Origin: Phascolarctobacterium sp.
GTDB lineage: Bacteria > Bacillota > Negativicutes > Acidaminococcales > Acidaminococcaceae
Assembly (NCBI GenBank): GCA_022718015.1
Contig: JAIHZV010000045.1
Span: forward strand, 1 to 7,989
Direction of reading: 5' to 3'
DNA: 7,989 bases
Below the pieces are notes generated by a model, which did no database searches, was not told where the DNA came from, and was given only the letters and a program-made list of their open reading frames with translations. The translations under genes were made by a program, and so were the position numbers. Shown here piece after piece: positions 1-5,060 of the stretch; within the stretch, counting starts at the first letter, position 1, and each line of letters begins with the position of its first letter.

Positions 1-1025
1 ATTTCGCCAACGATTTCCTCCAGAATATCCTCGACAGTCACCATGCCTGCCGTACCGCCATACTCGTCCACGAGCACAGCCAGCTGACTGCGATGCTTTT
101 GCAGCATTCTTAGCAGTCTGCTGATAGGCAAGGATTCCGGCACCAGCAACACATCACGCGCCAGGCTGCGCAAGTCAGGATGCTCACCAGCGTTTAAGCT
201 GCGCAGCAAATCCTTGATATGCAAAAAGCCGATGATATGGTCCTTATCCTCGTCGCAGATAGGATAACGCGTCATGCGCTCCTCCAGCGCCGTCTTGATA
301 TTATCCTCCCAGGAATCCTCCAGGTACAGGCAAATCATATCCGTGCGCGGCACCATAATGTCGCTGGCACGGCGGTCGGAAAAATCAAAAACGTTGTCCA
401 GATAAGTCAGCTCAGTTTTATCAATATAGCCATGCTTATGGCTTTCCTCCATCAGGATACGGATTTCGTCCTCGTTGTGCGCCTCCTCCGCTTCGCTCGC
501 AGCATCAACACCCATACGACGCAGCGTCCAGTTGGCCACATGGTTCAAAAACCATACCGCGGGATACATAATGCGGTCGAAGAAAATCAAAGGACCGGAA
601 ACGAACAGCACAATCTGCTCCGTCTTTTGAATCGACAAAGACTTCGGCACCAGCTCGCCCAAAACAATATGCAGCGCAGTGATAACCGAAAAGCCCATGA
701 CAAAAGCAATCGTATGCTCAACATTCGCCGGCAGGCTCAGCATAGAAAACAGCGGATGAATCAGCTTTGCCACCGTCGGCTCACCAATCCAGCCAAGGCC
801 CAGAGAAGCCAGCGTAATACCAAGCTGCGTCACCGAAAGATAAGCATCAAGATGCTCCGTAACACGCTTAGCGCTTTCTGCCCGCGTATTGCCTTCCTTA
901 ATCAGCGTATCAAGACGCGAAGGACGCACCTTGACGATAGAAAACTCCGAGGCCACGAAAAAGCCATTCAGCGCCACCAAAAATAAAATCGCTATAACAT
1001 TAAACAAACATATGAGATAGTCCAA
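1..1025 (-). CDS. CNNM/CBS-domain membrane protein, hemolysin C/CorC family (C-terminus beyond window)
   Basis: Translating the minus strand from the TTG at 1025 gives 341 complete codons that run off the left edge. Residues about 8-28 form a hydrophobic segment ending in NGFFVASEF. The CNNM (DUF21) hallmarks follow: SVTQLGITLASLGLGWIGEP at 64-83 and the helix ending HIVLGELVPKSLS at 119-131. A hinge with DIMVPRTDM at 222-230 opens a CBS pair (about 222-341), with DEYGGTAG at 320-327 and VEDILEEIVGE at the edge. A small CorC_HlyC domain normally follows and would lie outside the window. Family members are inner-membrane proteins tied to Mg2+/Co2+ transport or resistance; 'hemolysin' is a historical name and haemolytic activity is not implied. 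The start is uncertain: no ATG lies in frame upstream, and TTG-GAC-TAT-CTC gives a plausible M-D-Y-L opening. It appears monocistronic with its own promoter at 1091-1118. Confidence 0.9.
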   Translation of the reverse strand, partial: MDYLICLFNVIAILFLVALNGFFVASEFSIVKVRPSRLDTLIKEGNTRAESAKRVTEHLDAYLSVTQLGITLASLGLGWIGEPTVAKLIHPLFSMLSLPANVEHTIAFVMGFSVITALHIVLGELVPKSLSIQKTEQIVLFVSGPLIFFDRIMYPAVWFLNHVANWTLRRMGVDAASEAEEAHNEDEIRILMEESHKHGYIDKTELTYLDNVFDFSDRRASDIMVPRTDMICLYLEDSWEDNIKTALEERMTRYPICDEDKDHIIGFLHIKDLLRSLNAGEHPDLRSLARDVLLVPESLPISRLLRMLQKHRSQLAVLVDEYGGTAGMVTVEDILEEIVGE

Positions 1026-1035
1026 ACAAATCTGC

Positions 1036-1055
1036 TTTTCTGCTCCAGCAGAAAA
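1036..1055 (-). promoter_or_regulatory. Hairpin between SD and start codon of the CNNM gene
   Basis: The 20-nt inverted repeat has arms TTTTCTGC and GCAGAAAA around a TGGA loop on the minus strand, giving 8 perfect base pairs. CTG and CAG just outside add three more pairs across a small internal loop. It falls exactly between GGAGGTG and the TTG start, so it could act as a structural spacer that brings the SD close to the start. The function is inferred from position only. Confidence 0.5.
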
Positions 1056-1063
1056 AACAGCTT

Positions 1064-1070
1064 CACCTCC
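1064..1070 (-). promoter_or_regulatory. Strong Shine-Dalgarno (GGAGGTG) set unusually far from the TTG start
   Basis: GGAGGTG on the minus strand is a near-perfect anti-16S match, but it lies 38 nt before the TTG at 1025. No start codon in the reading frame of the CNNM protein occurs at normal spacing. A stable hairpin (1036-1055) lies in the gap. If folded with its outer CTG/CAG pairs, it leaves about 11 unpaired bases between GGAGG and TTG. This is the reason for choosing TTG as start. Confidence 0.55.
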
Positions 1071-1090
1071 ATAAAAAATATATTACCAGT

Positions 1091-1118
1091 ATTGTACCAT
1101 AGAAAGAGAATATTGCAA
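1091..1118 (-). promoter_or_regulatory. Sigma-A type promoter of the CNNM gene
   Basis: On the minus strand, -35 TTGCAA (1113-1118) and -10 TACAAT (1091-1096) are separated by 16 bp. The -10 box matches consensus at 5 of 6 positions. Transcription would start near 1084, about 60 nt before the TTG start of the CNNM/CBS gene. Confidence 0.65.
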
Positions 1119-1129
1119 AATAAATTTTT

Positions 1130-1145
1130 TGTAAACTTGTTTACA
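1130..1145. promoter_or_regulatory. Perfect palindrome upstream of the CNNM promoter, possible operator
   Basis: TGTAAACTTGTTTACA is a perfect inverted repeat (7-bp arms around TT). It begins 11 bp upstream of the -35 box at 1118, roughly -47 to -62 relative to the predicted transcription start. That is a usual place for a dimeric regulator. It is not followed by a T-run on either strand, so it is unlikely to be a terminator. The regulator is not identifiable from the site. Confidence 0.3.
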
Positions 1146-1150
1146 GATAC

Positions 1151-1194
1151 AAAAAGCCGCCGTATCAGCAAAATACTACGTGATACGACGGCTT
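1151..1194 (-). terminator. Intrinsic terminator downstream of ileS
   Basis: Arms 1154-1167 and 1181-1194 form a GC-rich stem of about 14 bp with one C-A mismatch around a 13-nt loop. On the minus strand the stem is followed at once by TTTTT (1155-1151). It is positioned to end transcription from ileS before the promoter of the CNNM gene. A weaker TTAAAATA tail on the plus strand might allow some termination there too. Confidence 0.85.
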
Positions 1195-1240
1195 AAAATA
1201 TGCTTAAAAGCTTGGACAAGTCATCAATACAGCTTTTCCT

Positions 1241-1345
1241 AAGATTGAGGAGAAGGTATTAGATTCGAGCCAGCAAGCCTGACAGCGTACTTCTAGTACG
1301 TCGAAGGCTTGCTGGTGAAGAAGATGATGCCTTATACTCAATCTT
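1241..1345. repeat. Nested inverted-repeat element overlapping the ileS stop codon
   Basis: Three nested pairs of arms are visible. The outer pair is AAGATTGAG (1241-1249) with CTCAATCTT (1337-1345). The middle pair is CCAGCAAGCCT (1270-1280) with AGGCTTGCTGG (1305-1315), 11 of 11. The inner pair is CGTACT (1286-1291) with AGTACG (1295-1300) around TCT. The right outer arm contains the last codons and TGA stop of ileS (1338-1340). No T-run follows the stem on either strand, and a separate good terminator lies downstream. It therefore looks more like a REP-type or palindromic intergenic repeat, or an RNA-stabilising 3' structure, than a terminator. Copies elsewhere in the genome cannot be judged from here. 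Confidence 0.6.
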
Positions 1346-4127
1346 TTACTGCTTCAGCACAGCGTTTGCACAAAGTCGGATGCTCAGCATCAGCGCCAAC
1401 CTCGTCGCTGTAAATCCAGCAGCGTTCGCATTTGTGACCTTCAGCAGCGGTTACGGTAACCTTCAGGTCCTCACGACCGGTTGCTTCTGCACCGCTTGCA
1501 GCGCCTTCAACAACTACTGCCTGAGAAACGATGAGCAGAGTTGCCAGGTCTTTTTCTACGGATTTCAGGATAGCGAGTGCTTCGCCTTCAGCGTGCAGCT
1601 CAACCTTAGCGTCCAGGGAGTGACCGATTTGCTTGTTACGACGAGCCAGCTCCAGCACCTTGGTGATTTCGCTGCGGATTTCAATGAAGTTATCCCATTT
1701 GCTTTCCAGTGCTTCGTCGATATATTCTTCCTTAACCTCAGGCCAAGGCAGCATTTGTACGGATTCAGGAGCATTAGCAGGCTTCTTCATGAACTGCCAT
1801 ACCTCTTCCATCGTGAAGCTCAGTACCGGGGACAGCATAACGATGAGATCCATGAGGATTTCGTGCATAGCGGTTTGTGCGCTGCGGCGTTCCTTGCTGT
1901 CTGCCTTGTAAGCATACAAGCGGTCTTTGATGATATCCAGATAGAAGCTGGACATTTCCACGGTGCAGAAGTTATGGATTGCATGATACAGAACATGGAA
2001 GTCATAGCTTTCATAAGCAGCGGTAACTTCCTTCTTCAGCAGCTGCAGATGCATCAGAGCCCATTGGTCAAGCTCCAGCATTTCGTTGAACGGAACAGCA
2101 TCAGTTTCATAATTGAAATCGTTGGTGTTGCCGAGGATATAACGGATGGTGTTACGGATTTTGCGGTAAACCTCAGCCAGCTGCTTGAGGATTTTCGGGG
2201 AGATACGGATATCTGCCTTATAATCAGAGGAAGCAGTCCACAGACGGATGATATCAGCGCCATATTGCTTGATTACATCCTGCGGAACGATAACGTTGCC
2301 TACAGATTTGGACATCTTGCGGCCTTCGCCATCAACTACATAGCCATGAGTCAGTACGGATTCATACGGAGCACGGCCTGCAACAGCAACAGAGGTCAGC
2401 AGAGAGGACTGGAACCAGCCGCGATGCTGATCACTGCCTTCGAGGTACATAGCAACCGGCCAGGAAAGCTCCGGACGCTTTGCAGCAACAGCCATGTGAG
2501 AGGAACCGCTATCGAACCATACGTCCATAATATCGGTTTCCTTATGGAAATGCTTGCCGCCGCATTTCGGGCAAACAGTGCCTTCCGGCAACAGCTCTTC
2601 AGCAGTATGAGCCCACCATGCGTCACTGCCCTCTTTTTCGAACCAGTTAGCAACGGAGTCAATAGTAGCCTCGTTAATCAGATGCTCGCCGCAGTTGTCG
2701 CAGTAGAATACCGGGATAGGTACGCCCCATACGCGCTGACGGCTGATGCACCAGTCATGACGGTCGCAAACCATGTTATGAATACGTTGTTGGCCCCAGG
2801 AAGGAATCCATTGAACATCGTCGATAGATTTCAGTGCGTCATCACGGAAGCCGTCGATAGAAGCGAACCATTGAGAGGTTGCGCGGAAAATAATCGGGTT
2901 TTTGCAGCGCCAGCAGTGTGCATATTGGTGCTTGATGTTCTCTTTACCCAGCAGGCAGTTCAGCTCAGCCAGATATTTCAGTACCGGGATGTTGGCATCG
3001 AATACAAACATACCCTTGAAGCGTTCGCCAGCCTCTTCGGTCAGCTTGCCTTGGGAATCAACCGGGCAAAGAATCGGCAGCTTATATTTCAGGCCGGTTT
3101 CAAAGTCGACATCACCATGACCAGGAGCGGTATGTACGCAGCCGGTACCAGCTTCAGTAGTTACATAGTCAGCCATAACTACGAGAGAACGACGGTTGTT
3201 ATATTCAGGGAACGGATGCACGCATTCAGCGTATTCCATTTCTTTACCAAGAGTAGTGCCAAGGATATTGCTGAGGTCCTTGTGGCAAGCAGCGCCAACC
3301 TGAGCCAGCAGATCCTTTGCCATGAAGAGAACTTCGCCTTCGCATTCAACCCAAGCATATTCCAGAGCAGGGTTCAGTGCAACAGCAACGTTCGCCGGCA
3401 TGGTCCACGGAGTGGTGGTCCAAATTACCATGTAAGCCTTTTTGCCTTTAGCAGCCTCAGGAGTTTGGCCGTTGTCTTTTACGAGCGGCATTTTTACGAA
3501 GATGGTCGGAGTTTTTTGCTCGCCGTATTCGATTTCTGCTTCAGCCAAAGCGGTTTCGCAATGCGGGCACCAGTAAACGGTTTTCTTGCCCTTGTAGATA
3601 TAGCCTTTGTTAGCCATAGTACCAAACACACGGATCTGCTCAGCCTCAAAGCTGTGATGCAGAGTGATGTACGGATTTTCCCAATCGCCCAGAACGCCCA
3701 GACGTTTGAAATCCTCACGTTGGATATCAACCCATTGCAGAGCGAAGTCATGGCATTTGCGGCGCAGAGTCAGCGGATCCAGCTCATTACGATTCAGGCC
3801 CAGCTCTTTGATAGCAGCATGCTCAATCGGCATACCGTGAGTATCCCAGCCAGGAACATACGGGGTGTCGAAGCCTTGAGCATATTTATATTTCATGATG
3901 ATATCCTTCAGGATTTTGTTCAGAGCATGACCCATGTGGATTTTGCCGTTTGCATACGGAGGGCCGTCATGCAGAACGAACTTCTTGTGGCCAGCATGCA
4001 GTGCTTGCTTTTTGCCATAAATATCGTTTTCTTCCCAGAATTTCAGAAAATCAGGTTCGCGCTGCGGCAGGCCTGCACGCATGGGGAACTCTGTTTCAGG
4101 CAGATTCAGTGTTTTACCATAATCCAT
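1338..4127 (-). CDS. ileS: Isoleucyl-tRNA synthetase (class I, bacterial type)
   Basis: This 929-residue cytoplasmic enzyme charges tRNA-Ile with isoleucine using ATP. The Rossmann active site carries the HIGH signature as HMGH (64-67) after GPPYANGKI, and KMSKS at 604-608 (DNA 2304-2318). The CP1 editing domain, which hydrolyses Val-tRNA-Ile, shows WTTTPWT (236-242) and GTGCVHTAPGHGDVDF (327-342). A C-terminal zinc knuckle is formed by Cys 900, 903, 920 and 923 (CERC...CKRC), as in standard bacterial IleS of about 930 residues. Further CxxC pairs (WCPHC at 186-190, CDNC and CPKC) sit in inserted segments. The ATG at 4127 has GGAGG 9 nt upstream (4137-4141). The gene is monocistronic, preceded by a T-box leader for isoleucine-responsive control and followed by a terminator at 1151-1194. 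No defects were seen. Confidence 0.98.
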   Translation of the reverse strand: MDYGKTLNLPETEFPMRAGLPQREPDFLKFWEENDIYGKKQALHAGHKKFVLHDGPPYANGKIHMGHALNKILKDIIMKYKYAQGFDTPYVPGWDTHGMPIEHAAIKELGLNRNELDPLTLRRKCHDFALQWVDIQREDFKRLGVLGDWENPYITLHHSFEAEQIRVFGTMANKGYIYKGKKTVYWCPHCETALAEAEIEYGEQKTPTIFVKMPLVKDNGQTPEAAKGKKAYMVIWTTTPWTMPANVAVALNPALEYAWVECEGEVLFMAKDLLAQVGAACHKDLSNILGTTLGKEMEYAECVHPFPEYNNRRSLVVMADYVTTEAGTGCVHTAPGHGDVDFETGLKYKLPILCPVDSQGKLTEEAGERFKGMFVFDANIPVLKYLAELNCLLGKENIKHQYAHCWRCKNPIIFRATSQWFASIDGFRDDALKSIDDVQWIPSWGQQRIHNMVCDRHDWCISRQRVWGVPIPVFYCDNCGEHLINEATIDSVANWFEKEGSDAWWAHTAEELLPEGTVCPKCGGKHFHKETDIMDVWFDSGSSHMAVAAKRPELSWPVAMYLEGSDQHRGWFQSSLLTSVAVAGRAPYESVLTHGYVVDGEGRKMSKSVGNVIVPQDVIKQYGADIIRLWTASSDYKADIRISPKILKQLAEVYRKIRNTIRYILGNTNDFNYETDAVPFNEMLELDQWALMHLQLLKKEVTAAYESYDFHVLYHAIHNFCTVEMSSFYLDIIKDRLYAYKADSKERRSAQTAMHEILMDLIVMLSPVLSFTMEEVWQFMKKPANAPESVQMLPWPEVKEEYIDEALESKWDNFIEIRSEITKVLELARRNKQIGHSLDAKVELHAEGEALAILKSVEKDLATLLIVSQAVVVEGAASGAEATGREDLKVTVTAAEGHKCERCWIYSDEVGADAEHPTLCKRCAEAVKD

Positions 4128-4136
4128 TACTAATAA

Positions 4137-4141
4137 CCTCC
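4137..4141 (-). promoter_or_regulatory. Ribosome binding site of ileS
   Basis: GGAGG on the minus strand lies 9 nt before the ATG at 4127, which fixes the start of ileS. It sits downstream of the T-box terminator, so only read-through transcripts carry it. Confidence 0.85.
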
Positions 4142-4173
4142 AATTGTATTAACCAAAAAATAATTAACAAAAT

Positions 4174-4207
4174 AAAAAAGCCTCGTCCCTCCAATAAGGG
4201 ACGAAGC
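4174..4207 (-). terminator. T-box regulated terminator
   Basis: On the minus strand GCTTCGTCCCT (4207-4197) pairs with AGGGACGAGGC (4190-4180) around a 6-nt loop. TTTTTT (4179-4174) follows. The stem is the alternative to the antiterminator formed when uncharged tRNA-Ile is bound. Confidence 0.92.
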
Positions 4208-4452
4208 TATAGCTTAACAAACATCAATACATTACGTATCATGCATTATTAACTAAACGTGTACTCCGTGGTACCACCCTCATGACGACAGCTCAGGCTG
4301 CACGCCACTCGTGTGCGCAATATCGGGCGCTCCCGTATGCAGCTACTCAGTTCGCCGCATCCGCTCCAAAGTGATTTTCACTTGTCTTGCTTCGTCCGGG
4401 CTTGCACCATACCCCGGCTCGCTTCTCCTGCGCCACAAGCTACTGTCTTTTT
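4174..4452 (-). promoter_or_regulatory. T-box riboswitch leader of ileS (isoleucine specific)
   Basis: The leader binds uncharged tRNA-Ile to allow read-through into ileS. Reading the minus strand, Stem I begins near 4450 with the AGTA element of the specifier loop (in GACAGTA, 4447-4441). It continues with the distal GAGCCGGGG...GGTG...CCCGG arm. The specifier ATC (4375-4373) sits in GAAAATCACTTTGGAGC, matching an Ile codon read by a GAU anticodon. Small hairpins follow, including CAGC-CTGA-GCTG (4300-4289). The T-box itself (4280-4258) begins AGGGTGGTACCACGG; its TGG bulge pairs with the tRNA NCCA end. CCCT in the downstream terminator arm can pair with AGGG of the T-box to form the antiterminator. 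Every expected element is present in order, so the class and specificity are secure; exact Stem I boundaries are approximate. Confidence 0.95.
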
Positions 4453-4484
4453 CATAGCGTTAGCAAATATCAATAAACGATATT

Positions 4485-4513
4485 ATTATACATTAGACAA
4501 TGTGATAAGTCAA
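4485..4513 (-). promoter_or_regulatory. Promoter of the T-box/ileS transcript
   Basis: On the minus strand, -35 TTGACT (4513-4508) and -10 TATAAT (4490-4485) are separated by 17 bp. The -10 box is perfect and the -35 box matches at 5 of 6 positions. Transcription would begin near 4478, giving a leader of about 350 nt before ileS. Confidence 0.85.
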
Positions 4514-4520
4514 GGAGCGA

Positions 4521-4566
4521 AAAGGCAATCGCACTGCCAAAATTTTCATAATGAGATTCCGCCTTT
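4521..4566. repeat. Inverted repeat between the ileS and small-RNA promoters
   Basis: AAAGGCAATC (4521-4530) faces GATTCCGCCTTT (4555-4566), a 10-bp match interrupted by a 2-nt insertion. It lies between the two divergent promoters, just upstream of the ileS -35 box. It could be an operator or have no function. Nothing else recognisable lies between 4514 and 4590. Confidence 0.25.
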
Positions 4567-4590
4567 AACTAAAAAGTCACAAACGCTCTC

Positions 4591-4619
4591 TTGCGAAAAG
4601 CACTGCTTTATGTTATATT
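4591..4619 (+). promoter_or_regulatory. Promoter of the putative antitoxin RNA
   Basis: On the plus strand, -35 TTGCGA (4591-4596) and -10 TATATT (4614-4619) are separated by exactly 17 bp. It points at the 3' end of the toxin gene. Transcription would begin near 4626. No open reading frame with an SD follows before the terminator, which fits a non-coding RNA. Confidence 0.7.
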
Positions 4620-4625
4620 ATAAGC

Positions 4626-4714
4626 AAGAAGACAACCGCCCCAAGGTGGGTTGCCCGAAAAAAGAGTAGAAAAAGCCACTCCGTTACCGGTCAAAGTTCA
4701 GGAGTGGTTTTTCT
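4626..4714 (+). ncRNA. Putative type I antitoxin RNA, convergent to the holin-like toxin
   Basis: A transcript of about 90 nt is predicted from the promoter at 4591-4619 to the terminator ending near 4714. Its 5' part can fold into a hairpin with CAACC (4633-4637) against GGTTG (4649-4653), closing on a CCAA loop. Its 3' half is the terminator hairpin, which is the exact antisense of the 3' end of the toxin mRNA. CCACTCCGTT (4676-4685) can also pair with the toxin ribosome binding site (11 pairs, one bulge, two wobbles). The small convergent RNA, shared terminator and trans-pairing to the toxin leader are the features of RNA II in par (pAD1) and RatA in txpA/ratA. The RNA is inferred from promoter and terminator only; expression has not been shown. 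Confidence 0.65.
4668..4714. terminator. Bidirectional terminator shared by toxin mRNA and antitoxin RNA
   Basis: CCACTCC (4676-4682) pairs with GGAGTGG (4701-4707) around an 18-nt loop, with AGAAAAA and TTTTTCT extending the arms past one bulged G. GGAGTGG is followed by TTTTTCT on the plus strand. On the minus strand GGAGTGGC is followed by TTTTTCT. Both convergent transcripts can therefore end here, leaving complementary 3' hairpins. The loop contains the self-complementary ACCGGT (4686-4691), a possible kissing site. Confidence 0.8.
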
Positions 4715-4732
4715 ATGTCCGTAACCTTTTAA

Positions 4733-4819
4733 TTACTTTCGGTTCTGAAAAATGAACGTCAGTAATGCTACGATAAAAATTCCAAAGGACATTAAGTCCT
4801 GAAAGCTGAAACATACCAT
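4733..4819 (-). CDS. Small hydrophobic holin-like toxin of a type I toxin-antitoxin system
   Basis: This is a 28-residue peptide with a central membrane-spanning stretch. The segment LMSFGIFIVALLTFIFQNRK (residues 9-28) resembles the 'putative holin-like toxin' family (Hol_Tox, related to TxpA and BsrG): L-M-x-F-G-x-F-I-x-A-L-L-T followed by a short basic tail. The ATG at 4819 has a very strong SD, GGAGGTGG, with 8 nt between GGAGG and the start, plus its own promoter at 4885-4913. Such peptides insert in the membrane and impair growth unless an antisense RNA blocks their mRNA. A convergent small RNA gene is present immediately downstream (4626-4714), with a shared terminator. The mRNA would be about 210 nt. 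The gene lies between the McrBC island and ileS. The family call rests on reading the motif; a spurious short frame is unlikely given SD, promoter, motif and terminator together. Confidence 0.78.
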   Translation of the reverse strand: MVCFSFQDLMSFGIFIVALLTFIFQNRK

Positions 4820-4827
4820 AGACACCA

Positions 4828-4832
4828 CCTCC
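4828..4832 (-). promoter_or_regulatory. Toxin ribosome binding site, target of RNA pairing
   Basis: GGAGG with following TGG lies 8 nt before the toxin ATG and selects that start over a second ATG 5 nt downstream in another frame. On the plus strand, CCACCTCCATT (4825-4835) is a near-direct repeat of CCACTCCGTT (4676-4685). Hence the antitoxin RNA, and also the toxin mRNA's own 3' CCACTCC, could base-pair with this SD and block translation. Confidence 0.65.
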
Positions 4833-4884
4833 ATTCCGAAGAATTTAGGCAATGCCACCCTGCAACACGATTGTCTTGCATAGT

Positions 4885-4913
4885 ATTTTACCATACTTAA
4901 TAAAAACATACAA
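4885..4913 (-). promoter_or_regulatory. Promoter of the toxin mRNA
   Basis: On the minus strand, -10 TAAAAT (4890-4885) lies 17 bp from a weaker -35 TTGTAT (4913-4908). Transcription would start near 4878, giving a leader of about 58 nt. The -35 box lies inside the downstream arm of the mcrC terminator hairpin. Confidence 0.5.
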
Positions 4914-4950
4914 CGAACAAGCTGTGAAGTTTGCGTTGTATGTTTTTATT
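4899..4950. terminator. Intrinsic terminator after mcrC, bidirectional shape
   Basis: Two perfect 17-nt arms, AATAAAAACATACAACG (4899-4915) and its complement (4934-4950), enclose an 18-nt loop. On the minus strand the stem ends in TGTTTTTATT, suited to ending the McrBC operon. On the plus strand TTTTTATTTTTTT follows, an even better U-tract. It insulates the toxin module from McrBC transcription. Confidence 0.8.
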
Positions 4951-5060
4951 TTTTTAGCAGATACCTCAAAATTCATGGTACAGCAAATCCATAAATTTGA
5001 AGCATATCGCCATCCATTGCAGCACAAGGACGGGATTTTTATTCATAAGTAAATGAGTTT
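4951..5060. other. Short intergenic stretch with no recognised feature
   Basis: Between the mcrC stop and the hairpin at 4899-4950 the sequence is AT-rich. It shows no ribosome binding site, promoter or inverted repeat that I could support; small open frames here lack any translation signal. It is probably the 3' untranslated region of mcrC. Confidence 0.5.

Noticed and set aside
219..986. A 255-codon plus-strand frame opposite the CNNM gene.
   Set aside because: The minus strand encodes clear CNNM and CBS motifs across the same bases; the plus-strand translation is Arg/His/Gln-rich and resembles nothing.
992..1072. A 26-codon leader frame beginning ATGGAGGTG before the CNNM gene.
   Set aside because: The ATG has no SD of its own and the GGAGG lies inside it, more likely serving the downstream gene. 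Kept only as an alternative coupling idea, not as a gene.
1206..1237. AAAAGCT...AGCTTTT inverted repeat downstream of ileS.
   Set aside because: Only 7 AT-rich base pairs around an 18-nt loop; too weak beside the strong terminator at 1151-1194.
1270..1315. Core palindrome considered as an ileS terminator.
   Set aside because: No T-run follows the stem on either strand, so it was called a repeat element instead.
1380..4133. A 917-codon open frame on the plus strand opposite ileS.
   Set aside because: It mirrors ileS almost end to end, arises from ileS codon choice, has no ribosome binding site and shows no recognisable domain. ileS on the minus strand has every expected motif.
4313..4669. 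A 118-codon plus-strand frame across the T-box leader.
   Set aside because: It is antisense to a structured RNA leader, has no SD and runs through the small-RNA promoter; the T-box explains the conserved sequence.
4713..4814. A second ATG frame (33 codons) starting 5 nt after the toxin start.
   Set aside because: Its spacing to the SD is 13 nt rather than 8, and its product lacks the hydrophobic holin-like pattern seen in the chosen frame.
4845..5052. Overlapping short frames on both strands around the mcrC terminator.
   Set aside because: They run through a perfect terminator hairpin and the toxin promoter, lack SDs and have no recognisable product.
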